Of a stretch of DNA of 64,000 bases, positions 33,851 to 42,253 are shown one piece after another. The number at the start of each line of letters is the position of its first letter. Within the stretch, counting starts at the first letter, position 1. The DNA is taken from assembly GCA_038240015.1 (NCBI GenBank), contig JBBSEF010000005.1:32109-96108 (forward strand). The letters are read 5' to 3'. The DNA comes from CAHJXF01 sp038240015 (GTDB taxonomy: Bacteria; Pseudomonadota; Gammaproteobacteria; Burkholderiales; Burkholderiaceae_D). The notes beneath the pieces are model-generated. The model was not told where the DNA came from. It saw only the letters and a list, made by a program, of their open reading frames with translations, and made no database searches. Made by a program: the position numbers and the translations under genes.

Positions 33851-35488
33851 ATGAATCCATCTCCCGATCGTCCCGATACCGAGGGCGCCTCCAAACAAAA
33901 ACGCTGGGTCGACGACCTGGGTGCGTTCGCCAGCGACGCGACGGTGCACCTCGGGCGACTCGGACGGAAGTTGCGGGTCGTCAACGCGGCTGCCGCAAGT
34001 TGGGTCTCGACGATTTCGTGGAGGCGCATGGCGCTGATCGGCTTCGTCGCGATCGTCGGCGCGAACATCGTGGGCGACATGACCGGCTTCAATCGTCAGA
34101 CCGTGACGATCGATCCCGCCGAACTCGGCAAGCCGGTCGACATCGTGATCCATTCGGACGCAAAGAACGTGCACATTCAGCCATCGGTCGGCGGCAAGCC
34201 CACGCGCGCCATCGATGTGCCGATCCCCGATGTGCCGACGCCCCCCGGCGCACCCGCGGCTCCGAAGCGGCCTGCCGGCAAGGACAACGCGGCTCCCGCC
34301 GTTACGCGCATCCCCCACGGCATCGTGTTCGAGAAGGATGGCAAGCGAGTCGTCATCGACCGTCATGGCGTTCGCGTTCTGGAGGGGGACGCAGCCAGGC
34401 GCGATGCAGAGGCGACCGCAGCCGCTGACGATCGCGAGAAGGTCGGCGACAAGGATGCAAGCACGAGCGGCGACGCCGTCGTCGAAGACTCGGCAGTCGA
34501 CAGCAAGCAGGCGATTGCCGATGCCACGCGCGCGATCGAGTCGGGCAAGAGCTCGCGCGCCGAAGCCGACAGGGTTCGCAAGACCATCGCCGACGACATG
34601 AGCTTGCAGGTCAAGGCTGCAGTCGAAGATGCGAAAGACGAAGTGCAGAGCGCGATCAGCGACGAGATCCACGCCGCCACGCGCCGCGCCGCGCCGCGAT
34701 CGGGCTATGTGCTGTGGGAATTGTTGAAGGCGCTGCTGGTGCTGACGTTCGTTTACTTCATCGTGTTGAAGTCGACATCGAACACCAAGCGGCGCGCGGC
34801 AGTGGCCGTCCAGTCGGCCGCGGAAGTGGCCGAGCGCGAGAGTCTCAAGCGGCAAGTCAGCGAGGCGAAGATGCAGATGATGCAGGCGCAGGTCGAGCCG
34901 CACTTTCTGTTCAATACGCTCGCGTCGATCGAGCACCTGATCGAAACCGATCCGCCGCGCGCATCGATGATGCAGAGGAACCTGATCCAGTATCTGCGCG
35001 CCGCGTTGCCCCAGATGCGCGAACACGCAACCGACCTCGGACGAGAAGTCGATCTGGTACGTGCCTACCTCGACATCCTCAAGGTCAGAATGGAGGAACG
35101 GCTGCAAGTCTCGTTCGCCGTACCCAACGGGCTGCGCTCGGCCGACTTCCCGCCGATGATGCTGCAGTCGCTGGTCGAGAACGCGATCAAGCATGGGCTC
35201 GAGCCCAAGGCCGAAGGCGGCCGCCTCGAGATCGGCGCGGAAATCGTCCACGGCGATCTCGAGGTCCGCGTAACCGACACCGGCCTGGGCTTCGCGCCCG
35301 GCGGTGCGAGCACGTCGGGTACGGGCGTGGGCCTCACCAATATCCGCGAGCGATTGAAGCTGTTGTATGGCGAGCGCGCGAGCGTCGTCATCGAAGCGAA
35401 TGTGGTGGACGGCGCGCCGCAAGGCACGCGCGTCACGATTTCGGTTCCCTATCAATCGCGCCGTCAGAACGGCAATGCGACGGCGTGA
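33851..35488 (+). CDS. LytS/YehU-type sensor histidine kinase
   Basis: 545-aa membrane kinase. A first hydrophobic segment (about 58-78) and a second (about 285-305, VLWELLKALLVLTFVYFIV) flank a roughly 200-residue region containing Pro-rich and long charged helical stretches. The His_kinase domain has MQAQVEPHFLFNTLASIEHL with the phospho-accepting His near residue 350, followed by an HATPase domain (SLVENAIKHGLEPK, DTGLGFAPG, GVGLTNIRERL). This is the subfamily that pairs with LytTR regulators, and one is encoded 434 bases downstream. The long sensor region resembles nothing I recognise. Confidence 0.88.
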   Translation: MNPSPDRPDTEGASKQKRWVDDLGAFASDATVHLGRLGRKLRVVNAAAASWVSTISWRRMALIGFVAIVGANIVGDMTGFNRQTVTIDPAELGKPVDIVIHSDAKNVHIQPSVGGKPTRAIDVPIPDVPTPPGAPAAPKRPAGKDNAAPAVTRIPHGIVFEKDGKRVVIDRHGVRVLEGDAARRDAEATAAADDREKVGDKDASTSGDAVVEDSAVDSKQAIADATRAIESGKSSRAEADRVRKTIADDMSLQVKAAVEDAKDEVQSAISDEIHAATRRAAPRSGYVLWELLKALLVLTFVYFIVLKSTSNTKRRAAVAVQSAAEVAERESLKRQVSEAKMQMMQAQVEPHFLFNTLASIEHLIETDPPRASMMQRNLIQYLRAALPQMREHATDLGREVDLVRAYLDILKVRMEERLQVSFAVPNGLRSADFPPMMLQSLVENAIKHGLEPKAEGGRLEIGAEIVHGDLEVRVTDTGLGFAPGGASTSGTGVGLTNIRERLKLLYGERASVVIEANVVDGAPQGTRVTISVPYQSRRQNGNATA

Positions 35489-35505
35489 ACTCTGGAGCGA
35501 CAGCG

Positions 35506-35907
35506 ATGCGTACCGTTTTGAAGATATTGGCTCTCGGCGCCCTCTTGATTCTTCTGCTGGGCGTTGTGATCGCGTTGTCGGTGCACGGCGCCGGCGGGCT
35601 CGATGGCGTTGCGGTTGCCATCGATGACCAACGATTGGAGGGGCCGATGATGGCTATCGCTATCGGCGCGATCATTGCACTCGTTCTTGCGGTCGCATTC
35701 ATCGTCATCGTCTCGGTGCTCGCGTGCGTCGCGATCATCGTTCCGCTTGCGCTTGCGCTGGCGGCGTTCGGCGTGCTTTGCGCTCTGGTGTTCGGACTGG
35801 CGCCGCTGATCGTTCCCGTGTTGCTGGTGGTGGGCGCGTGTGTTCTACTGAGTCGCTGGATCAGGCGGCCGCGATCGACTCCCCCATCGGGCGGAGCTTC
35901 CGTCTGA
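35506..35907 (+). CDS. Small membrane protein between the kinase and regulator genes
   Basis: 133 aa, strongly hydrophobic, with an N-terminal helix (about 5-27) and two or three more from residue 48 to 117 (MMAIAIGAIIALVLAVAFIV onward), ending in a short basic tail (SRWIRRPRSTPPSG). No known domain. GGAG nine bases before ATG 35506 supports the start. Located 17 bases after the kinase gene and 15 bases before the LytTR regulator gene, so it is part of the same operon and may modulate the kinase; this is inference from position. Confidence 0.72.
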   Translation: MRTVLKILALGALLILLLGVVIALSVHGAGGLDGVAVAIDDQRLEGPMMAIAIGAIIALVLAVAFIVIVSVLACVAIIVPLALALAAFGVLCALVFGLAPLIVPVLLVVGACVLLSRWIRRPRSTPPSGGASV

Positions 35908-35922
35908 CGGCGCCTGCAACGC

Positions 35923-36822
35923 ATGACCGAACCCGCACATCATCCGACCTCCGTTACCGCCGCGCTTACTGGCGAAGTTGCGGCCGAAGTGACTGCAATC
36001 ATCGCCGACGACGAACGCCTGATGCGTGAGCAATTGCGCGCGCGTTTGTCGCAAGCCTGGCCCGAACTCAGGTTCGTCGCGGAGGCCAGGAACGGCATCG
36101 AGGCGGTCGAGATGGTCAAGCAGCATGCGCCGGACTTCGCCTTTCTCGATATCCGCATGCCCGGTATGACCGGCATCGAAGCGGCGCGCAGCATCATCGG
36201 CCGCGACGGCAACACCTGTCAGATCGTCTTCATCACGGCCTACGATCAATACGCAGTCGAGGCTTTCGAGCAAGGTGCGATCGACTACGTGCTCAAGCCT
36301 GCCGATCGCGAGCGACTCGCCAAGACGGTTGCGCGCCTCAAGCAGCGGGTCGGCGCAAGCCACGCCCGTCCACCATCGAACGGCGAACAGATGCTCGATC
36401 GTCGCGATGTCGCGGCGCTTCTCGAACGTCTCGCCACCCGCCTCGATGAAACCCCGGACCCGTCGAAGAATGCTGCGAGCTCGTCAGGCAAGCCGACTCG
36501 TCTGCAATGGATCCAGGCTTCGGTCGGACAGAGCCTGCGACTGATTCCGGTCGATGACGTGTTGTTCTTTCAGTCTGACGAGAAGTACACGCGCGTGCAG
36601 ACCGCGCAGTTCGAAGCGTTGATCAAGAAGCCCATCAAGGAACTGATCGACGAACTCGACCCCGAGCGCTTCTGGCAAATCCATCGCGCGACGGTCGTCA
36701 ATGCCCAGGCCATCGCCACGGTCACGCGCGATTTTCGCGGCCGCCAGATCGTGACCGTCAACGGCCATTCCGAAAAACTCGAGGTCAGCCGGACCTACAC
36801 GCATCTCTTCAAGCAGATGTGA
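35923..36822 (+). CDS. LytTR-family response regulator (AlgR/LytR-like)
   Basis: 299 aa. Receiver domain with acidic pair in IIADDERLMREQL, phospho-acceptor Asp in FAFLDIRMPGMTG near residue 85, Thr/Ala switch ITAYDQYAVEAF and Lys in DYVLKPADRERL. After a linker, the C-terminal LytTR DNA-binding domain (about 190-299) has DVLFFQSDEKYTRV, FWQIHRATVVN and LEVSRTYTHLFKQM. LytTR proteins bind paired short repeats upstream of target genes and often control envelope or exopolysaccharide genes. Cognate of the upstream LytS-type kinase. Confidence 0.9.
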   Translation: MTEPAHHPTSVTAALTGEVAAEVTAIIADDERLMREQLRARLSQAWPELRFVAEARNGIEAVEMVKQHAPDFAFLDIRMPGMTGIEAARSIIGRDGNTCQIVFITAYDQYAVEAFEQGAIDYVLKPADRERLAKTVARLKQRVGASHARPPSNGEQMLDRRDVAALLERLATRLDETPDPSKNAASSSGKPTRLQWIQASVGQSLRLIPVDDVLFFQSDEKYTRVQTAQFEALIKKPIKELIDELDPERFWQIHRATVVNAQAIATVTRDFRGRQIVTVNGHSEKLEVSRTYTHLFKQM

Positions 36823-36874
36823 AGCACGCGCGACGAGGAGGATGCGGCACGACATGAAGCACGAGGAGACAGAG

Positions 36875-37222
36875 ATGCACGATCAACTTCCTGCCGAGCG
36901 CAGCTATCAAGCGTCGATCACCGCGTTCGTCTTCGCGCTGCTCGCGATCGCATGTTTCATTCCGCCGTTGGCCGGCTACGTCGGAGCGCATCGCAGTCCT
37001 CTTGTCGCCGCGCTGCTCGGGATCGCGATCGGCGTCGCGTATTGCGCGCACTTAATGTTTCTCGGCATAACGGTCGCGCGCATGCGACGCAGCCTATTCG
37101 GCTGGTTGGCTCTCGCGATACTGCTTGCACCGCTCGGTTCCATCCTCGCGCTCATCGTGCTCGGCTTTCACGGCGCGGAGAGCGGTTGGCAATTCAACGA
37201 AGAGAGCACGCGCGCCGGCTAG
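36875..37222 (+). CDS. Small four-helix membrane protein
   Basis: 115 aa with four hydrophobic segments, starting ITAFVFALLAIACFIPPLAG and ending LFGWLALAILLAPLGSILAL. No recognised domain. GAGGAG at 36863-36868 lies 6 bases before ATG 36875, which I therefore prefer to in-frame ATGs at 36842 and 36854. It follows the LytTR regulator gene by 52 bases on the same strand and may be in the same operon. Confidence 0.65.
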   Translation: MHDQLPAERSYQASITAFVFALLAIACFIPPLAGYVGAHRSPLVAALLGIAIGVAYCAHLMFLGITVARMRRSLFGWLALAILLAPLGSILALIVLGFHGAESGWQFNEESTRAG

Positions 37223-37424
37223 GCGTGCCATGATCGGCCCTTCGGCGCGCGATCATGCCGGGCAATACTTGCATGCGTGCTTGGCGAAACTCTGTGTCGG
37301 ACTATCTCCCAATCGCGCTCGGTATCGCGTGCGCGCGGCACGAACACAGCGATGATGGCGGCGCAAAACCCGCGGCGCCTTGCAGGGCGCATTCGGGATC
37401 AACCGAGGTATCGAGGAGACAACC

Positions 37425-37583
37425 ATGTCGGTAGGCCTGATCGTACTGATCATTCTGATTCTCATCCTGGTCGGCGCGTTGCCGACTTGGGGTCACAGCC
37501 GCAGTTGGGGATATGCTCCTAGCGGTGTGCTGGGCGTCGTGGTGCTGATCGTGCTGGTGCTCTTGTTGATGGGACGCCTCTGA
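37425..37583 (+). CDS. DUF3309 small membrane protein
   Basis: 52-aa protein made of two hydrophobic helices around PTWGHSRSWGYAPSG. This matches DUF3309, a family of very small membrane proteins with the conserved W-x-H-S-R-x-W-G-Y-x-P-S-G loop and unknown function, often stress-induced. GAGGAG about 7 bases before ATG 37425 supports the start. The 200 bases between the previous gene and this one hold no other coding sequence I trust. Confidence 0.78.
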   Translation: MSVGLIVLIILILILVGALPTWGHSRSWGYAPSGVLGVVVLIVLVLLLMGRL

Positions 37584-37736
37584 CGAATCATCGCCTCAGC
37601 GGCGGCGCGTCGCCTCGCGCCGCGCCGCTGTAGTCGAGCACCGAGCCTGCAAGGGTCACGCAGTCGGCGTTCGATCGCCGCGTGCTCATCGACTCCGTTG
37701 AACCCGCAACTTTTTTCACCTGAAGAGAGTTACGCC

Positions 37737-38369
37737 ATGCTTTCCATGCGTCTTCGATTCGCCGTCAAGCCCTTTTTTTTCGCGCTTGCGACCATGGCGA
37801 CCAGCATCCTGCTGCCGCCGATGGCCGGCCCGGCACAGGCGCAGAACGCGACCGCGCAATCGCCCGCTTCGGCGGTCGTTGTGTCCGCCTCGTGTCCGCC
37901 ATTGCTGCAGAAGACCTTCAAGAAATTGCAGGACGAATCAGAACAATCGCTGTGCCAGTACGCGGGCAAGGTCGTGCTGGTCGTCAACACCGCTAGCTTT
38001 TGCGGCTACACCAGCCAGTACGAAGGCCTCGAAGCCCTGTATGCGAAGTACGCATCCAGAGGGCTGGTCGTGCTCGGCTTTCCTTCGAACGACTTCGAAC
38101 AGGAGCCGGGAAGCAACAAGGACATCGCGGACTTCTGCTTCAACACCTACGGGGTCAAGTTTCCGATGTTCGCCAAGACATCGGTCATCGGAAAGCAAGT
38201 CAATCCGTTTTATGCGGACCTTGCGCGCATGACTAACAAGCGCCCCGAATGGAATTTTCACAAGTACCTGCTCGACCGCGCGGGCAAGCCGGTCGACAGT
38301 TTCGCGAGCGTCGTCTCACCGACGGATCGCCGCTTCGTTTCGGAAATCGAGCGCCTGCTCGCCTCCTGA
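37737..38369 (+). CDS. Periplasmic glutathione peroxidase-like thiol peroxidase
   Basis: 210 aa. N-terminal signal peptide (about 1-36, ending GPAQAQ), so probably periplasmic. GPx-fold motifs: NTASFCGYTSQYEGLEAL with the peroxidatic Cys in place of selenocysteine, GFPSNDFEQEPGSN with the catalytic Gln, and WNFHKYLLDRAGKPV with the catalytic Trp and Asn. Reduces hydroperoxides, probably with thioredoxin-like reductants. GAAGAGAG about 9 bases before ATG 37737 supports this start over an upstream ATG. It directly precedes a lipid-modification cluster, where lipid peroxide defence would fit. Confidence 0.88.
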   Translation: MLSMRLRFAVKPFFFALATMATSILLPPMAGPAQAQNATAQSPASAVVVSASCPPLLQKTFKKLQDESEQSLCQYAGKVVLVVNTASFCGYTSQYEGLEALYAKYASRGLVVLGFPSNDFEQEPGSNKDIADFCFNTYGVKFPMFAKTSVIGKQVNPFYADLARMTNKRPEWNFHKYLLDRAGKPVDSFASVVSPTDRRFVSEIERLLAS

Positions 38370-38401
38370 CTGCGCGACTCCTGTTCTCGCGTTTAGCGCC
38401 G

Positions 38402-38422
38402 GCTGCGGATTCGATCCGCAGC
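38402..38422. other. Perfect hairpin between peroxidase and flavoprotein genes
   Basis: GCTGCGGAT-TCG-ATCCGCAGC forms a 9-bp stem with a 3-base loop. No T run follows, so it may be a Rho-dependent end, an operator, or an RNA element. The word ATCCGC is repeated twice more within the next 50 bases. Confidence 0.45.
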
Positions 38423-38478
38423 GCATCCGCGAGCGTTCTTGCCGAGGAAACCGATCCGCACGGCCGCGCGTATAGCTC

Positions 38479-39915
38479 ATGGAGGTCCCGACCTCAAACG
38501 AGGCGGACCCTCGACATGACGGAGGCGGCGTGGATGTTGCGGTGATCGGTGCGGGAATTTCAGGGTTGTCGTGCGCATGGAAACTGCGACGCGGCGCCTC
38601 CGCCGACACGTCGCAAGCAAACGTCGTCTCCAACGTCACGCTGTACGAAGCCAACGACTACGCGGGCGGCCACACCCATACCGTCGATGTCCAGGTCGAC
38701 GGCCTTCGCTATCCGGTCGACACGGGCTTTCTCGTTTTCAATCATCGAACCTATCCTCGCCTGGTCGCGCTCTTCGACGAGCTCGGCGTCGAGACCGCCG
38801 CATCCGAGATGACCTTCTCGGTGAAGCTCACCGGCCGCGGCACGCGCGCGATCGAGTGGGCCGGCACCGATCTCAACAGCGTCTTCGTTCAGCGCCGCAA
38901 TCTTTTCGATCCGCGTTTTCTGCGCATGCTGGCCGATCTGATGCGATTCAATCGCCAGACGATGGAGCTCGCAAAGAGCGGTACACCGGCGCTCGACACC
39001 TGGACGCTCGGCGAATTTCTCGACGCGAATCGCTATTCGAATGTTTTTCGCGATTGGTACCTGCTGCCGATGGCCGCGGCGATCTGGTCGTGCTCGACCG
39101 CGCAGATGCGCGAGTTTCCTCTTTCGACCTTCGTGCGCTTCTGCGCGAATCACGGCCTTTTGCAGGTCACCGATCGGCCGCAGTGGTATACGGTCAAGGG
39201 GGGCGCGCGCAACTATGTCGAGCGGCTGCTTGCGTCGTTGTCCGTATCGTTGTCCGGACCGCTTTCGGACGTGCGCATCGGCGAGGCCGCGCTTGCCGTC
39301 AAGCGCGTGCGCTCCCCGCAGGGCGAGAGCAAGGTCGCGGTCATCAGTGGACGCGGCACCGCGCTCTACGATCATGTCGTGCTCGCATGCCACAGCGATC
39401 AGTCGCTCGCACTACTCGATGACGCCGACGGCACCGAGCGCGCGCTGCTGTCGGCGATTCGCTATCAACACAATCGCGCGATCCTCCACACCGACGCCGG
39501 CGTCTTGCCTGCGCGGCGCGGCGCGTGGGCCGCGTGGAATTACCAGGCGGACATCGCCTCGTCGGCGCCCGCCGATCGTGCGGTGTGCGTGCATTACCTC
39601 ATCAACAAGTTGCAACCGCTTCCTTTCAAAAGTCCGGTGCTGGTGTCGCTCAACCCGACGGGGCGGATCGATCGCTCGACGATACTCGGTGAGTTCGAAT
39701 ATGCGCATCCGGTCTTCGATGGCTGCGCGCGTAACGCGCAGCGTCGCCTCGGCGAGATCCAGGGCCGCGGCAATCTGTGGTACTGCGGTGCATGGACCGG
39801 ATATGGCTTTCACGAAGACGGCCTGAGGTCGGGGCTCGAAGTAGCCGAGGCCATCGAATCGCGCGGCGCAAATGACGGTCAACCCACGAGGTCGGAGGTG
39901 CGCCTTGCCGCTTGA
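38479..39915 (+). CDS. FAD-dependent amine-oxidase-like flavoprotein of the CFA cluster
   Basis: 478 aa, N-terminal dinucleotide-binding motif VIGAGISGLSCAWKL (about 22-36), then NDYAGGHTHTVDV and DTGFLVFNHRTYPRL, which mark a subgroup of FAD oxidoreductases encoded next to DUF1365 and cyclopropane synthase genes. The C-terminal FAD contact is WYCGAWTGYGFHEDGLRSG. Reaction unknown; probably acts on a membrane lipid or its acyl chain. The ATG at 38479 has a TATAGC 2 bases before it; an in-frame GTG at 38530 with GGAGG upstream gives a start closer to the usual family N-terminus. First gene of a tight three-gene operon. Confidence 0.85.
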   Translation: MEVPTSNEADPRHDGGGVDVAVIGAGISGLSCAWKLRRGASADTSQANVVSNVTLYEANDYAGGHTHTVDVQVDGLRYPVDTGFLVFNHRTYPRLVALFDELGVETAASEMTFSVKLTGRGTRAIEWAGTDLNSVFVQRRNLFDPRFLRMLADLMRFNRQTMELAKSGTPALDTWTLGEFLDANRYSNVFRDWYLLPMAAAIWSCSTAQMREFPLSTFVRFCANHGLLQVTDRPQWYTVKGGARNYVERLLASLSVSLSGPLSDVRIGEAALAVKRVRSPQGESKVAVISGRGTALYDHVVLACHSDQSLALLDDADGTERALLSAIRYQHNRAILHTDAGVLPARRGAWAAWNYQADIASSAPADRAVCVHYLINKLQPLPFKSPVLVSLNPTGRIDRSTILGEFEYAHPVFDGCARNAQRRLGEIQGRGNLWYCGAWTGYGFHEDGLRSGLEVAEAIESRGANDGQPTRSEVRLAA

Positions 39916-40837
39916 TCCATCGACGCTGGACGCGCGGCGTATCGAGTCGTCCGCGGAATCCTCCGCCGCCGTGACCGCAGGCGTCCTCGCGCAGATCGCA
40001 CGCGGCGAAGTGCGGCACGTCCGTCATCGTCCGAAGATCCATGCGTTCCGCTACCCCGTGTATTTCCTGCGCCTGCCGATGCGCAGGCTCGACGCGGCCC
40101 TCGCCGGGCAACGCTTGCTGTCGCACAACCGCTTCAACCTCATGTCGTTCCACGACGCCGACCATGGCGATCCACGAGACACGCTCACGACCACGGCGGC
40201 GCGCGGTAGCGAACGGTTGCTCGCATGGATCGCGCGCATGCTCGAGGGCGAAGGCATCGTCGATGCGCAAGGCGAGATCTGGCTGCATACTTTTCCGCGC
40301 GTACTCGGCTATGCGTTCAAGCCGGTCAGCTTCTGGTTCTGCCATCGCGAAGACGGTGCGCTTCGCGCGGTCGTCTGCGAGATCAACAACACCTTCGGCG
40401 AACGCCACTGCTATCTGCTCGCGCATCGCGACGGGCGAGCGATCGCCAACGGTGAAGAGCTCACCGCGACGAAGGTCTTTCATGTCTCGCCGTTCTGCGC
40501 GGTGTCGGGCAGCTATCGCTTTCGCTTTCTTGATTCGCGCGCCGACGGACGAGGCAAGGCGCGCGCTCGCACGGTCGCGCGCATTGAATACGATGACGCG
40601 AACGACGATGCGTCCGACTACGCAGCTGCCCTGACCGCGGCCCCTCTGATTTCCACCAGCCTGTCGGGCGTGTTCGAGCCCGTCTCTAATCGGGCGCTGT
40701 TGGCTGCATTCGTGCGCAGCCCTCTCTTTTCGTTCGGGGTGATTGCGCGCATCCACTGGCAAGCCGTTCGCTTGTGGTTCAAGCGCACACCCTTCTTCAC
40801 AAAGCCGGTGCCCCCGGCTGCCGAGGTTTCCCGATGA
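39905..40837 (+). CDS. DUF1365 protein
   Basis: 310 aa. DUF1365 signatures are RHVRHRPKIHAFRYPVYFLR near the N-terminus, RFNLMSFHDADHGDPRD, and LGYAFKPVSFWFCHREDG. The family is of unknown function and is nearly always next to a flavoprotein and a CFA synthase, pointing to a shared lipid reaction. TTG 39905 has GGAGG 6 bases before it and gives an N-terminus of usual length; an in-frame ATG at 39872 lacks a ribosome binding site. The gene overlaps the flavoprotein gene at its start and the CFA synthase gene at its end (ATGA). Confidence 0.83.
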   Translation: MPLDPSTLDARRIESSAESSAAVTAGVLAQIARGEVRHVRHRPKIHAFRYPVYFLRLPMRRLDAALAGQRLLSHNRFNLMSFHDADHGDPRDTLTTTAARGSERLLAWIARMLEGEGIVDAQGEIWLHTFPRVLGYAFKPVSFWFCHREDGALRAVVCEINNTFGERHCYLLAHRDGRAIANGEELTATKVFHVSPFCAVSGSYRFRFLDSRADGRGKARARTVARIEYDDANDDASDYAAALTAAPLISTSLSGVFEPVSNRALLAAFVRSPLFSFGVIARIHWQAVRLWFKRTPFFTKPVPPAAEVSR

Positions 40838-42156
40838 TGCGTTCCAGTTCTTCGTTCGACGCGAGCGGCAGCGCCAACCCCGGCGTCAATCCCGTCAACC
40901 CGTTCGATCCGGGTCAGCGGCAGGCGCCCTTCGCCGATCACGGCTCGGTGGCGATGCCCGCCTCGGCCCGCTTGATCGTCCGGATGCTTCAGAAGCTTTC
41001 GGTCGGCTCGCTGACGGTGCGCTTTCCCGATGGGCAATCGAGCCGCTTCGGCGAGGGTGCGCCGCACGCGGAGGTCGTTCTGTTCAACTGGAGCGTGTGC
41101 GACGCCGCTCTCAAGCGCGGCGACATCGGCTTTGGAGAGACGTACATCGCCGGAGACTGGACCACGACCGACCTGCTCGCGCTGATGAATGTGATGGTCG
41201 CGAACCGCAATGCGATCGAAGCGGTCATCTACGGTTCGTGGTGGGGTCGCAGCCTGTATCGCGTTCGACATCTGCTGCGACGGAACACGCGTACCGGAAG
41301 CAAGAAGAATATTCACGCGCACTACGACATCGGCAACGACTTCTACAAGCTCTGGCTCGATGAGTCGATGACCTATTCGAGCGCGCTCTTCAACGACTCG
41401 CGCGATGCCGCCGACGCCTGCCCGCGCGCGGACTTTGCCGCGCTCCCCGACGCGCAAGTCGCGAAGTACGAGCGCATTCTCGATGCACTGGATCTCGCGG
41501 CCGGGGCTAGCCTTCTCGAGATTGGCTGCGGCTGGGGCGGCTTGGCGCAGATTGCAGCCCAGCGCGATCTGTCGGTCACCGGGCTCACGCTCTCTTCCGA
41601 ACAACTTCTGCTCGCACAAGACCGGATTCGCAAGCTGCAACTGGACCAGCGCGTCACGCTCAGGCTTTGCGACTATCGCGACATCGAAGGGACATACGAC
41701 GGCATCGCCTCGATCGAAATGTTCGAGGCCGTCGGCGAGACGTACTGGTCGAACTATTTCGAGCGCATCAAGCGCCTCTTGAAACCCGGCGGCCGCGCGG
41801 CGATCCAGACCATCACCATCGCCGAGCACCTCTTTGCCGATTACCGCAAGAGCAGCGACTTCATCCAGCAATACATTTTCCCCGGCGGCATGCTGCCGTC
41901 TTGCTCTGCCTTTCGCGAAGCCGCGCAGGCTGCGGGTCTTCGCATCGTCGACGAACATGCCTTCGGTCAGGATTACGCGAGAACCCTGGCCGCGTGGTTC
42001 GGTCGATTCGTCGAACAGGAACGGGGTGTGCGCGACGATGGTTTCGACACCGCATTCATTCGAACCTGGGGCTTCTATCTTGCCTATTGCGCGGCTGCGT
42101 TTCGATATCGAAATACCGACGTCGTCCAGTTCACGCTCGAGCACGCAACGCAGTGA
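40834..42156 (+). CDS. cfa: Cyclopropane-fatty-acyl-phospholipid synthase family methyltransferase
   Basis: 440-aa SAM-dependent enzyme that acts on unsaturated acyl chains of membrane phospholipids. The N-terminal lipid-binding part is followed by the CFA signature KKNIHAHYDIGNDFYKLWLD, the SAM motif LLEIGCGWGGLAQIA, and MFEAVGETYWSNYFERIKRL. QQYIFPGGMLPS is the conserved active-site loop. It could form cyclopropane rings or methyl-branched acyl chains; the context with a flavoprotein and DUF1365 leaves both open. The ATG overlaps the DUF1365 stop (ATGA). The first 25 residues are a Ser/Asn/Pro-rich extension. Confidence 0.9.
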   Translation: MMRSSSSFDASGSANPGVNPVNPFDPGQRQAPFADHGSVAMPASARLIVRMLQKLSVGSLTVRFPDGQSSRFGEGAPHAEVVLFNWSVCDAALKRGDIGFGETYIAGDWTTTDLLALMNVMVANRNAIEAVIYGSWWGRSLYRVRHLLRRNTRTGSKKNIHAHYDIGNDFYKLWLDESMTYSSALFNDSRDAADACPRADFAALPDAQVAKYERILDALDLAAGASLLEIGCGWGGLAQIAAQRDLSVTGLTLSSEQLLLAQDRIRKLQLDQRVTLRLCDYRDIEGTYDGIASIEMFEAVGETYWSNYFERIKRLLKPGGRAAIQTITIAEHLFADYRKSSDFIQQYIFPGGMLPSCSAFREAAQAAGLRIVDEHAFGQDYARTLAAWFGRFVEQERGVRDDGFDTAFIRTWGFYLAYCAAAFRYRNTDVVQFTLEHATQ

Positions 42157-42253
42157 CGCCGCGTAAGGACCGCGCAGTGACCGGGCAATTAACGGCGTTG
42201 CGCGAGAAAGTGACATACTCGCAGGCCACAATGATCGTTCACGTTCGTCCGAC

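Noticed and set aside
33692..35455. A 587-codon frame antisense to the LytS-type kinase
   Set aside because: Shadow of a GC-rich gene; the sense frame has complete kinase motifs.
42157..42253. Promoter for the diiron gene (TTGCGC and CATACT)
   Set aside because: The two hexamers are only 10 bases apart, too close for sigma70.
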